From: Rhodopirellula sp.
GTDB lineage: Bacteria; Planctomycetota; Planctomycetia; Pirellulales; Thermoguttaceae
NCBI GenBank assembly: GCA_012728855.1
Contig: JAAYEH010000305.1
Span: 1-64,000, forward strand
DNA: 64,000 bases
Direction of reading: 5' to 3'
In this document: one piece after another, positions 42,484-50,295 of the stretch
Layout: each line of letters begins with the position of its first letter
Numbering within the stretch: position 1 is the stretch's first letter
Program-made: the position numbers and the translations under genes
The notes under the pieces: generated by a model
The model's input: the letters and a program-made list of their open reading frames with translations, nothing else
Databases searched by the model: none
Told to the model about the DNA's origin: nothing

Positions 42484-44222
42484 AATGGTGGGCCGCCTTT
42501 GCCACGCTCTTCGGAGTCGCCTTGCTGGTCGAGACGACCTGGTTCCGGCATGGGAAAAGCGTCACGTTCGACGAGACCATTTATCTCAGCGGCGCGCTGC
42601 AAACCCTGCACGACGGCCGCCTCGATCCCCGCCTGGCCGCCGCGGGCGTTGCGCCGTTGCCGATCCTGCTCGAGTACCTGTTTCCCTTGAGCTTTGCGGA
42701 GCGAGAGCAGCGGCCATCGCTCGCGGAGGGAAAGCTGCAGGACGCTCGGTTGATCGACGGTCCGCGACTGAGCAACTCGATTCTGGTGGGGCTGCCGCTG
42801 CTGTTGATCGTTTCCGCATGGCTTTATCGCCGCCGGGGATTGGTTGCCGCGGCAGTCGGCGCCGGCCTGGTGGCGTTTTCTCCGTCGATCATCGCCCACG
42901 CCGCGCTGGCGACCACCGACGCCTGCTTTGCGATGTGTACCCTGCTGGCGCTCGCCTCGCTCGCCTGGTACTTCTCCCGCCCGACTCGCCCGCGGTTTGC
43001 CGTGATGGCGGCCGCCATCGCGACGGCCATGGCCGCCAAGTATTCCGGGGCATTTCTCCTTCCGGTTGCCGCGATCCTGTTCGTGATGCAGGCAACAGGC
43101 CACCGGACAGAAGACGGTAGGATCGAAAACGGGACTGTTCCCTTTCGGGCCGCTTGCTGGAAGATCGCCCTGACAATCTCCACGCTGCTTGTGCTGGTTG
43201 TCACGATCTGGTGGGGGTTGCATCTGTTCAGCTTCACCGGGCCACTAAAAAACCTGCCGCTGGAAGAAACCCCCGATTCTTCCCCGTGGGTTCGAATGCT
43301 CGGCCGCAGTGCGGCAGCGGACACGATCATGCGGATCGCGCACGAAGACCTGCGGCGACCGGCGCCTTTGGACGGCGTCTTGTATCAGTATCTGCACAAT
43401 CGGGGCGGCCATAGCGCGTTCTTGATGGGCCGGCGATCTGTAACCGGCTGGTGGTATTTCTTCCCGGTGGCAATGCTCATCAAGAGCACGCCCGTCGAGC
43501 TTCTCCTGTTGGCGGGATTGTTGCTCTTGACGATTGCCTCGCTACGGTCACCGTGGCGCCGTCCGGCGGCTTTGGACATTGAAATGCGGGTGATCGTCAT
43601 GGCCGCTGCGGTCTACAGTGTGCTGCTGCTGACGTCGCGCATTAACATCGGCCACCGCTATCTCTTGCCCCTCTATCCGCTGCTGATTCTGGCCGGTGTG
43701 GACCGCCTCTGGGAGTGGCTTGGGCCGCGGCGAAAGACCAAGGTAGGGATCGCGGCGGCTCTGGTGATGGGGCAGGCCGCCAGTTGCCTGACCGTCGCGC
43801 CGCATTACCTGGCCTATTTCAACGCGGCGGTCGGCGGGCCGCAACGAGGTTGGCATTACCTGGTCGATTCCAGCATCGACTGGGGGCAGGACTTGCCGGC
43901 GCTGTCCGGTGAGCTGAAACGGCTCGGGTATCAACGTGTCGCCCTGCAGTATTTCGGAACGGCCGATCCCCGCGCTTACGGTATCCGGGCCGATCGTTTC
44001 TCGGACCTTGCGAGGCCGGTCGAGCAGTACGAGGCAATCGCCGTTTCGGTCACGAATCTGCAGGGATTGTACCTTCAAGGCGAGGATCCTTTCCGTGAAC
44101 TAAGGCAGTCGCCGTCGGTCGGACGGGCCGGCTACTCGATCCTGATTTTTGACCTTTCCGACCGGCGGACGCAGCAGGCTCTGCGAAAGGCTCTGCTGGC
44201 ACGTCCGTCGCAGGCAGAGTAA
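42480..44222 (+). CDS. GT39/PMT-type integral-membrane glycosyltransferase
   Basis: Polytopic protein of 580 aa. Early loop KSVTFDETIYLSG carries the Asp-Glu pair of the family; HAALATTDACFAMC and KYSGAFLLPVA are typical PMT/GT39 segments, and INIGHRYLLPLYPLL lies in a later helix. The C-terminal part has the SSIDWGQDLPALSGELKRLG segment found in related planctomycete proteins. A short stretch near residue 216-222 (ENGTVPF, 43128-43148) resembles repeat-derived sequence. Four-base overlap with the gene before it. Its TAA lies in a direct repeat bordering a family B element. Confidence 0.85.
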   Translation: MKWWAAFATLFGVALLVETTWFRHGKSVTFDETIYLSGALQTLHDGRLDPRLAAAGVAPLPILLEYLFPLSFAEREQRPSLAEGKLQDARLIDGPRLSNSILVGLPLLLIVSAWLYRRRGLVAAAVGAGLVAFSPSIIAHAALATTDACFAMCTLLALASLAWYFSRPTRPRFAVMAAAIATAMAAKYSGAFLLPVAAILFVMQATGHRTEDGRIENGTVPFRAACWKIALTISTLLVLVVTIWWGLHLFSFTGPLKNLPLEETPDSSPWVRMLGRSAAADTIMRIAHEDLRRPAPLDGVLYQYLHNRGGHSAFLMGRRSVTGWWYFFPVAMLIKSTPVELLLLAGLLLLTIASLRSPWRRPAALDIEMRVIVMAAAVYSVLLLTSRINIGHRYLLPLYPLLILAGVDRLWEWLGPRRKTKVGIAAALVMGQAASCLTVAPHYLAYFNAAVGGPQRGWHYLVDSSIDWGQDLPALSGELKRLGYQRVALQYFGTADPRAYGIRADRFSDLARPVEQYEAIAVSVTNLQGLYLQGEDPFRELRQSPSVGRAGYSILIFDLSDRRTQQALRKALLARPSQAE

Positions 44223-44467
44223 CATTACTCAAACTGTAAGTGCGGCAGCCCGGGAAAGGGGACTGGCTCCGTCGCAAATGGAGGTTTTCCGCGAGGTTGG
44301 AGGTTGCCGCGACAGTGCCTGTCCCATTTCCTGGGCGGACCAACTCGATGGCCCGTTGAAAAGGGGACAGGCACCGAGCGGCAGGCGTTTCCTCGGAAAT
44401 TCCGGGCCAGAACCACGCTCGGAGCCAGTCCCCTTTTCAACTCCGTTTGCAGTTTGAGTAACATTAC
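44217..44467. repeat. Composite palindromic repeat, two family B units head to head (copies B3a and B3b)
   Basis: Two units in opposite orientation, 44258-44325 and 44363-44433. Exact 17-base arms AAAGGGGACTGGCTCCG at 44255-44271 and 44420-44436 enclose an inner 11-base pair GTGCCTGTCCC at 44315-44325 and 44364-44374. Outside, TTACTCAAACTG (44225-44236) is inverted at 44450-44461, and GAGTAACATTAC occurs directly at 44217-44228 and 44456-44467. It fills most of the 312-base spacer between two co-directional genes. Confidence 0.9.
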
Positions 44468-44534
44468 CATGCTGCGAAAGTGCGTCAGGCCGGAGAGCCC
44501 GGCGTACAGGGACCACCTTCCCCAGAGAACCACC

Positions 44535-45731
44535 ATGCAGTGCAACCCCAGCAACATCGAAACGAAGCGAGTGGCGATCGTCGGAGGCGGCGGCCACGTG
44601 GGCCTGCCGCTGGGCCTGCTCGTCTGCGATATCGGCCATACCGTCACACTCGTCGATCCCGACGCCGCGCGCCTGGCGGCAATCCGCGCGGGCAAGATGC
44701 CGTTTCTCGAACGTGGCGCCGAGGAACTTCTCGCCCGCTGCCTGGAAGGCGGCCGATTGCTGACACACAGCGATGCGGCGAGCCTCTCCGACCAGGATGT
44801 TGTCATCCTCACCATCGGCACTCCGGTCGATGAGTATCTCGACCCGAGCGTCCGCCAGTTCGATCATGTGATCGACGGTGTGCTGGAACACATGCGCTCG
44901 GGGCAGTTGCTCATCATCCGCAGCACCGTCTTTCCCGGTGTGACGGAGCGACTGGGCCGCAAGGTCGCCGAGCGTGGGCCCGCGGTCGACATCGCCTACT
45001 GCCCGGAGCGGATCGCCGAAGGCCACGCGCTGGAGGAGTTGACCAAACTGCCGCAGTTGGTTTCCGGGGTGACGCCGGCGTCATGCCGCCGGGCCGCGGA
45101 ATTCTTCCGGCAGTTGGGCGCCGGCGTCATCGAGCTTTCCACGGTCGAGGCGGAGCTGGCCAAGTTATTCACGAATTCCTATCGCTATATCAACTTCGCC
45201 ATTTCCAACCAGTTCTACATGATGGCCGAACGGTTCGACGCCGATTTTCTTCGCATCCACGCCGCGGTGACCACCGATTATCCTCGCATGAGAGGCTTCG
45301 CCCGCTCGGGCTTCACCGGCGGTCCCTGCCTGCTCAAAGACACGATGCAACTGGCCTCTTTCAATCACAACTTGTTCGCGCTGGGGCAAACGGCCATGAT
45401 GGTCAACGAAGGACTCCCCAGCTTCCTGGTCGAGAAGCTTCGCACCACCCGCGACCTTGCCCGGGAGACGGTCGGCATCCTTGGCATGGCTTTCAAGGGA
45501 GACTGCGACGATCCGCGGAGTTCGCTCTCCTACAAGCTTCGCAAGATCCTGCTGATGGACGCCCGCCGCGTTGTCTGCACCGATCCCTACATCGCCGATC
45601 CGGAATTTCTCCCCTTGGAAACGGTGCTCGATTTGGCCGACGTGCTCATTTTGGGAGCCTGTCATCAAGAGTATCGCGGCTTGAAGACGAGCAAACCGAT
45701 CGTCGACGTGTTTGGCTTCCTCAGTCTCTGA
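44535..45731 (+). CDS. UDP-sugar 6-dehydrogenase (WecC/UDP-ManNAc dehydrogenase-like)
   Basis: Four-electron dehydrogenase of 398 aa that oxidises a nucleotide sugar to its uronic acid. The NAD motif is VGGGGHVGLPLGL (residues 16-28), STVFPGVTERLG is the conserved loop, AKLFTNSYRYINFAISNQF the central helix, and the catalytic cysteine is C265 in FTGGPCLLKDT. The late GMAFKGDCDDPRSS is standard. Sequence is nearer to the UDP-N-acetylmannosamine type than to UDP-glucose dehydrogenase, but the substrate is inferred. ATG 44535 starts the family; the open frame upstream runs through the repeat. Confidence 0.9.
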   Translation: MQCNPSNIETKRVAIVGGGGHVGLPLGLLVCDIGHTVTLVDPDAARLAAIRAGKMPFLERGAEELLARCLEGGRLLTHSDAASLSDQDVVILTIGTPVDEYLDPSVRQFDHVIDGVLEHMRSGQLLIIRSTVFPGVTERLGRKVAERGPAVDIAYCPERIAEGHALEELTKLPQLVSGVTPASCRRAAEFFRQLGAGVIELSTVEAELAKLFTNSYRYINFAISNQFYMMAERFDADFLRIHAAVTTDYPRMRGFARSGFTGGPCLLKDTMQLASFNHNLFALGQTAMMVNEGLPSFLVEKLRTTRDLARETVGILGMAFKGDCDDPRSSLSYKLRKILLMDARRVVCTDPYIADPEFLPLETVLDLADVLILGACHQEYRGLKTSKPIVDVFGFLSL

Positions 45732-45783
45732 CTCAAGCGGTCCGCTGACAGTGTTCCCGGTTTCGCGGTTGGTCAAGCTGCTT

Positions 45784-46827
45784 TCATTTGGAAAGAACCG
45801 TATACATCACGTGCCAGCCGGCCCCGCCCGAGAGCGCTTCGCCCTTTTCCGCCACATCGACGGGCCCCATCTCACCGGCGCAGTAGCAGCCGAACAGCGG
45901 CATCTCCTTGCCGATGGCGGCCTGCATGGCGGCTAGTTCGTCCTCGTACTTCTTCAGCTTGCTCCGCCTGCCCGCGCAGTTGAAGGCCAGCACGGCAAAC
46001 GGTTGTCCATCGGTCTTGGCCAGGGCTTCTTCAGCGCCTTGTTTGGCCGTGGCGATGACGGCGTCGTTCTCGTTGGCCTGACGCCCGGCAAGAGCCACGC
46101 GGAAGTCGCCGGCGAGAACCAAGGCGACGGCGCTGTCCGGGCGGGCCTTGCCGTCGAAGTACACGAAGGTCTGGCCCGCGTTCTTGTTGGCGCAGCCGCC
46201 GGTAAGGGGAAATGTCTTGCCCATGACCTGTTGAAGGCCTTCCACCAGCGACTGGTTCTTCGGCGAATGTGCGTCGGCGATGAGGATCACGAGGCGATCC
46301 TCTTCGGTGCGGGGAAGTTTGTCGGCCAGTTGCTTTCCGGCAACGTGCAACCGCCGGCGGATTTCGGCCTGGTGGTCGTCGAAGCTGAGTTTCGCCGTGC
46401 CCATCTCGGTCTCCAACGCGGCCGAAACGGACAGGCCTTCGCCCCCGATTCCCAGCAGGCAGACGGAGTCGTAGTCGGTGCAGCCGGCCTGCGTGAACGA
46501 CCCGTAGGTGGCACCGCCCACGACGATCTGCCGGGGCAACACCGATGTGATCCCCTTCAGGAGCAATTCCTTATTCTCTTGGTCTTCAAAACATTCCGAG
46601 ACGACCACCGCCTTCAGCGGCGAGTGGCCCATTGCCCGTTTCAACGCCTCGGCGGCGGCTTTTCCGGCCGCAACGGGATTTTCGTCCTCGACGCTGACAA
46701 CCCGCAGTACGACGTCTCCAGCGGGTTTAGCCGGGGCGCTGGACCAGCGGTCGTCGGCCGCCGGCGCAACGCCACCGCTCAGCGCCAAAGCAATCCATAG
46801 CCACACTCGGAATCGACGGCAAAGCAT
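45784..46827 (-). CDS. Exported FIST-domain protein
   Basis: Protein of 347 aa with a signal peptide (residues 1-24; VWLWIALALSGGVAPAA) followed by FIST N and FIST C regions. RQIVVGGATYGSFT and FPLTGGCANKN mark the N-terminal part; PLFGCYCAGEMGP near the C terminus is the FIST_C signature. FIST domains are proposed small-ligand sensors, usually cytoplasmic and linked to signalling domains. Here the domain is alone and exported, so a binding role outside the cytoplasm is likely (inference). ATG 46827 has AAGGAG upstream. It lies 26 bases after the CBM9-like gene. Confidence 0.82.
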   Translation of the reverse strand: MLCRRFRVWLWIALALSGGVAPAADDRWSSAPAKPAGDVVLRVVSVEDENPVAAGKAAAEALKRAMGHSPLKAVVVSECFEDQENKELLLKGITSVLPRQIVVGGATYGSFTQAGCTDYDSVCLLGIGGEGLSVSAALETEMGTAKLSFDDHQAEIRRRLHVAGKQLADKLPRTEEDRLVILIADAHSPKNQSLVEGLQQVMGKTFPLTGGCANKNAGQTFVYFDGKARPDSAVALVLAGDFRVALAGRQANENDAVIATAKQGAEEALAKTDGQPFAVLAFNCAGRRSKLKKYEDELAAMQAAIGKEMPLFGCYCAGEMGPVDVAEKGEALSGGAGWHVMYTVLSK

Positions 46828-46853
46828 GATGGGCTCCTTGAGTATTCCGTGGG

Positions 46854-47903
46854 TCAGTATTTGGAACTGCACATTCCCCAGGGGGTTTTGTTGTCGAAGG
46901 GTGGTTGGTCGGCCCAGCGGGCCCCCGGCCACCGGCTCCAAGCCAGCCGGTTTCGCTGACACGGCCAGAGGCCGACCGCCTCTCCCCAATCGCGTATTCC
47001 AACGCCGTCCGGATCGTGGACCAGCAGCGAGAGACAGAACTCGCGCCCTTCACCGGCTCGAATGTCCTCCCGCATCAGCTTCCAAGGAAACGCGCATTCG
47101 TAGTAGGTCGTTGTCTTCTCGCGCCGCACGGCGATCTCGGCGTCGGCATAGACCAGAGGCTCCAGCGGGCGAGCCGATTGGGTTTCGCCGCACTTCAGCC
47201 CCGGCGTTGCCAGCAGGTAGCAGCGGCCGGACGCCGGCCCCGTGGGCACGAGAAGGAATTCGTACCGCGACGTTTTGTCGTCGTCGGATTGGCCTGTTCG
47301 GGCTTCCTGCGGCGAGATGGCGAGTTGGACCGCGTCGAATGCGCCGTTGTCGATCGGCGTTGTCGCCGGCACGAAGCGATCCTCGTCGACGGCGATCAGA
47401 AGGGCGAATTGCTTGCGATTCCAGTAGGTTCCGACCTTGGTCGCCCTTCCGCCCGCAGTCCATGAGACCGAAATGGCATCGGCCCAATCGCCTGGATTGC
47501 CGTCGATGCTCGGCTTGAAGTACGGCGCGGCGGCGGCAACGATGTTCTGTTGTCGCCTCACCGTCGCTCCCTCTCCCGTCGCCACAGCCTCGAGAGGGTA
47601 GGAGTTTTCCTCGACCGTTGTGCCGCGCTGGATCATAAACGATTGCCGCGCGGTCTCGCCAGGCGCCAGCGACACCCCGTGCTCCTCGGTCTCCAACGAC
47701 CATCCGGGCGGAACAATCAGTCGAACCGTGCCCTCGTACACCGATGCGGTGAGATTCTTGACGTGGACCACGGCCGAAGGGGTATGCGAGGGGGTGACCA
47801 GCAGGCTGTCGATCCGTAGAGCGACCGGTTCGGCGGCCGATAGAGGCAGAGCGCCGCAGGCGGCGAGAAGCGCGAACAGCAGCGGGAGGAGTCGTCCGGC
47901 CAT
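46854..47903 (-). CDS. Exported CBM9-like protein
   Basis: Protein of 349 aa. A signal peptide (residues 1-23) is followed by an Ig-like segment (TPSAVVHVKNLTASVYEGTVRLIVPPGW, an alpha-galactosidase NEW3-like pattern) and then a carbohydrate-binding module 9/DOMON-like fold (PSIDGNPGDWADA, then YYECAFPWKLM). Such modules bind sugar chains. No catalytic domain is attached. It is followed at 26 bases by the FIST gene, suggesting co-transcription. The function beyond likely glycan binding is unknown. Confidence 0.75.
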   Translation of the reverse strand: MAGRLLPLLFALLAACGALPLSAAEPVALRIDSLLVTPSHTPSAVVHVKNLTASVYEGTVRLIVPPGWSLETEEHGVSLAPGETARQSFMIQRGTTVEENSYPLEAVATGEGATVRRQQNIVAAAAPYFKPSIDGNPGDWADAISVSWTAGGRATKVGTYWNRKQFALLIAVDEDRFVPATTPIDNGAFDAVQLAISPQEARTGQSDDDKTSRYEFLLVPTGPASGRCYLLATPGLKCGETQSARPLEPLVYADAEIAVRREKTTTYYECAFPWKLMREDIRAGEGREFCLSLLVHDPDGVGIRDWGEAVGLWPCQRNRLAWSRWPGARWADQPPFDNKTPWGMCSSKY

Positions 47904-47978
47904 AACGTGGATTCCTCATGCTCAAGATAGCGGAAAGTACAGCGTCGAGAGCCAAGCGGATGCTTTGGCTCTCATCTC

Positions 47979-49484
47979 TCAACTCTCCTTGCGTACATCA
48001 TAACAGTAGAGATGATCGCTGTAACGCAAGTAAAGCCGTCCGCCGGTCACGGCCGGGTAGGCCCAACTCGGGCCGTCGCCTTCGACGCGGAACGTGCCGC
48101 GCACTTCGGTCTTCTCGGGCGAGCAGGTCGCCAGCGCCGCGGCGCCGTTCTTTTCGCCGAACAGATAGAGCATCCCGTCGGCGAAGCAGAGCGAACCCTT
48201 GCCGACCGCCCGCTCTTCCCATTTCTTCTCGCCCGACTTCAGATCGAGGCAAACGAACCCGTTCTTGTGATTGCCGTAGATGTGCCCTTCGTGGATGACA
48301 TAGCCGCCGTGGTGGCAGTCCATGTCGGCGGTGTTCCAAGCCCGCTCGGCCGACACTTGCTTGCCGCGGGCGTCGAGTCGCAGGCAAACCCCGCCCTTAC
48401 CGTAGCCGTTGGCCCAGAAGACATAGCCGTTATCGAAGGCCGGAGTGGGACAGTTGGCCGTATTGCCGGCGCTGAAGGGATTGGCCCAGAGCATGCGGCC
48501 GTTTTCCGAGTCGACGGCCACAATCCCCTGGTTCGTTCCCGTGACAATCATCTCGCGATTGCCGTACTCGATGGCGATGCAAGAGCCGTATTCCGGCCCC
48601 GCCTCGAACCCCGAACTTGTCCACACGGGCTCGCCCGTCTTTTTGTTCAACGCCACGATGCAGTTGCGTCCACCCGGCTTGAAGATCGCCAGATCGCCGT
48701 GAATGAGCACCGACTCCGAATAGCCCCACCCGCCCGGCTGGCCGCCGAATTCGGCCGCCTTCCGCGACCATCGCAAGCGGCCGTTGCCCGTCTCCACGCA
48801 CGCGAGCGTGCCGTTTCCGGATAGAACGTAAAGCAGTTCGCCGTCGACCGTGGGGGTCGATCGTGAGCCCGGAGTGCTCTTGGTCCACGTCGCGTCGATC
48901 GGTACGGTCCACTGCCGTTTGCCCTCCGAATCCAACGCCGTGAGGACAAGCTTATCCTCCGCGTCGCCGGTGATGTAGACGGTTCCGTCGCTGACCGCAA
49001 CGCTGGAAAAACCCTTGCCGATCCCGTCGGCCTGCCAAACGAGCTTCGGACCGCCGTCGGGCCACTGTTCCAGCAGTCCGCTGTCGAGCGACTTTCCGTC
49101 GCGGTTCGGTCCTCGCCAGCCGGGCCAGCCATTGTCGGCGGGCTGCGCCCGCGATCGCTGTGGCCGCTCGCCTACCTCGCGACGCTGAGCGAGTTGCTGC
49201 CGTACGTATTGCTGGTCGGCCTTGCTGAGTTTGCTGATCGACACGGCGATCTCGCTGCCATCGGATCGCCGCAACTGTACCTTCCCGCCCGCAAAGCCCT
49301 GCATGACCGCTTCCACCTCGTGCTTGCCGGATGCATCGACCCAGGTGCGTTGCTCCGTTTGGGGCACACCGGCAGGCTCGCCGTTTTGCGCAACGGCTAC
49401 GGCAACGATCCAGAGCCCTAACGCCAATCCATATTCTGCCGATCCACGAAGGATATTGCCCGAATGTATGCGTCTGGAAACCAC
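47979..49484 (-). CDS. SHD1 plus PQQ-like beta-propeller exported protein
   Basis: Protein of 501 aa. An N-terminal signal or anchor helix (about 15-33) is followed by an SHD1 (SLA1 homology 1) domain at about 45-95 (TWVDASGKHEVEAVM through SKLSKADQQYVRQQL), a domain pairing common in planctomycetes. A PQQ-like beta-propeller comes after, with GWPGWRGPNRDGKS and repeated blades ending GTLACVETGNGRLRW, NCIVALNKKTGEPVW and GIVAVDSENGRMLW. PQQ-enzyme catalytic residues are not evident, so it is more likely a binding or structural propeller. GTG 49484 has GAGGAG upstream. Confidence 0.83.
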   Translation of the reverse strand: MVSRRIHSGNILRGSAEYGLALGLWIVAVAVAQNGEPAGVPQTEQRTWVDASGKHEVEAVMQGFAGGKVQLRRSDGSEIAVSISKLSKADQQYVRQQLAQRREVGERPQRSRAQPADNGWPGWRGPNRDGKSLDSGLLEQWPDGGPKLVWQADGIGKGFSSVAVSDGTVYITGDAEDKLVLTALDSEGKRQWTVPIDATWTKSTPGSRSTPTVDGELLYVLSGNGTLACVETGNGRLRWSRKAAEFGGQPGGWGYSESVLIHGDLAIFKPGGRNCIVALNKKTGEPVWTSSGFEAGPEYGSCIAIEYGNREMIVTGTNQGIVAVDSENGRMLWANPFSAGNTANCPTPAFDNGYVFWANGYGKGGVCLRLDARGKQVSAERAWNTADMDCHHGGYVIHEGHIYGNHKNGFVCLDLKSGEKKWEERAVGKGSLCFADGMLYLFGEKNGAAALATCSPEKTEVRGTFRVEGDGPSWAYPAVTGGRLYLRYSDHLYCYDVRKES

Positions 49485-49712
49485 CTGCGCAACTCCTCGA
49501 AAGGGGATACTGCGAGAAAGGCCGGTACTGAAAACACCGCCATTCTACCCTGGCGGCCCGGGCCGTTCCACGCCCGGCTTCGTCCGCTCGCCCGGCATGA
49601 TTTGCTTGCTTTCGATATCCAGCTATCCATGCGGGGGGTGGCGGACTGATCGTGAAATCGTCCAACCATCCGCCCGATGCTCAAGTGGCCCGGCTGCAAC
49701 CACTCAGAGGTT

Positions 49713-49803
49713 TTGACCCAACGGGGATTGGCACCGCGCCAAGCCTTCGCAAGACACGCAGAATCGGCATCCAGGCGAGGTGCCTGTCCCGTCTTGTCAG
49801 GGC
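49713..49803. repeat. Palindromic repeat, family B (copy B4)
   Basis: Unit at 49723-49790 starting GGGGATTGGCACC and ending GGTGCCTGTCCC, with imperfect flanking arms (TTTTGACCCAACGGGG and, from the right, CCCTGACAAGACGGG). It aligns through its length with the minus-strand reading of the element at 19836-19929. It begins within the 49485-49804 spacer and ends one base before the stop of the Rdx-family gene. I recognise no gene in the rest of the spacer. Confidence 0.85.
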
Positions 49804-49804
49804 C

Positions 49805-50089
49805 TCACATCGGCCGGTCTGAATGGCCGAGATCTCGCTCCGGAGCGATGCGGTCGCGGACGAATTGCTTCAGTTCTTTGCTTTCCGGAAAACGGCGCTC
49901 GTCGGCTCGCGACCAGATTATTTCGTCGTCCAGCCGCACCTCGAACACCCCGCCGGTGCCGGGCACCAACGCCACTTCGCCCAACTCTTCCGCGAAGGTC
50001 GAGAGGAGTTCCTGAGCCATCCAGGCCGCACGGAGCATCCAGCGGCATTGTGTGCAGTAGGTGATTTCGACTCGGGGGTGCTTGGACAT
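49805..50089 (-). CDS. SelW/Rdx-family thioredoxin-like protein
   Basis: Small protein of 94 aa with VEITYCTQCRWMLRAAW, the CxxC motif of the SelT/SelW/SelH (Rdx) family, near residue 11-14, followed by the conserved GTGGVFEV and EIIWSR strands and an acidic C terminus. Both positions are cysteine; there is no in-frame TGA to suggest selenocysteine. It is a likely redox protein with unknown partner. ATG 50089 lies one base after the stop of the orphan GcvT barrel, so the two are probably translationally coupled. Confidence 0.88.
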   Translation of the reverse strand: MSKHPRVEITYCTQCRWMLRAAWMAQELLSTFAEELGEVALVPGTGGVFEVRLDDEIIWSRADERRFPESKELKQFVRDRIAPERDLGHSDRPM

Positions 50090-50090
50090 T

Positions 50091-50282
50091 TCACCGGCCC
50101 ATGGGCAGGGATGTGACTTCCGCCAGTCCGTCCTGCGATTGCAGGACGAATCCGGGGGTATTGTGCCCGCGTCGGACGTAAGCCATTGCGACGGCAACGC
50201 CGAACTTCGGCGAAAAAGCGGCGGAGGAGACTTTGCCGACCGTCTGGCCTTCGCTCGTCAACTCCACGCCCGCCGACATCAT
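50091..50282 (-). CDS. Orphan C-terminal barrel of a GcvT/YgfZ-type protein (truncated)
   Basis: Only 63 aa, reading as the last beta-barrel domain of glycine-cleavage T-protein or YgfZ: VELTSEGQTVGKVSSAAFSP, then AVAMAYVRRG and a short end strand. The folate-binding part that should come before (about 250-300 residues) is missing, and the YchF-like gene occupies that space. AAGGAA lies about ten bases before ATG 50282 and the downstream gene is one base away, so it may still be translated. It may be a gene remnant or a small stand-alone barrel. Confidence 0.65.
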   Translation of the reverse strand: MMSAGVELTSEGQTVGKVSSAAFSPKFGVAVAMAYVRRGHNTPGFVLQSQDGLAEVTSLPMGR

Positions 50283-50295
50283 GCAAGGCTATTCC

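Noticed and set aside
44304-44534. Upstream extension of the UDP-sugar dehydrogenase gene
   Set aside because: It reads through the family B composite repeat and has no homologous residues; the NAD motif begins soon after 44535.
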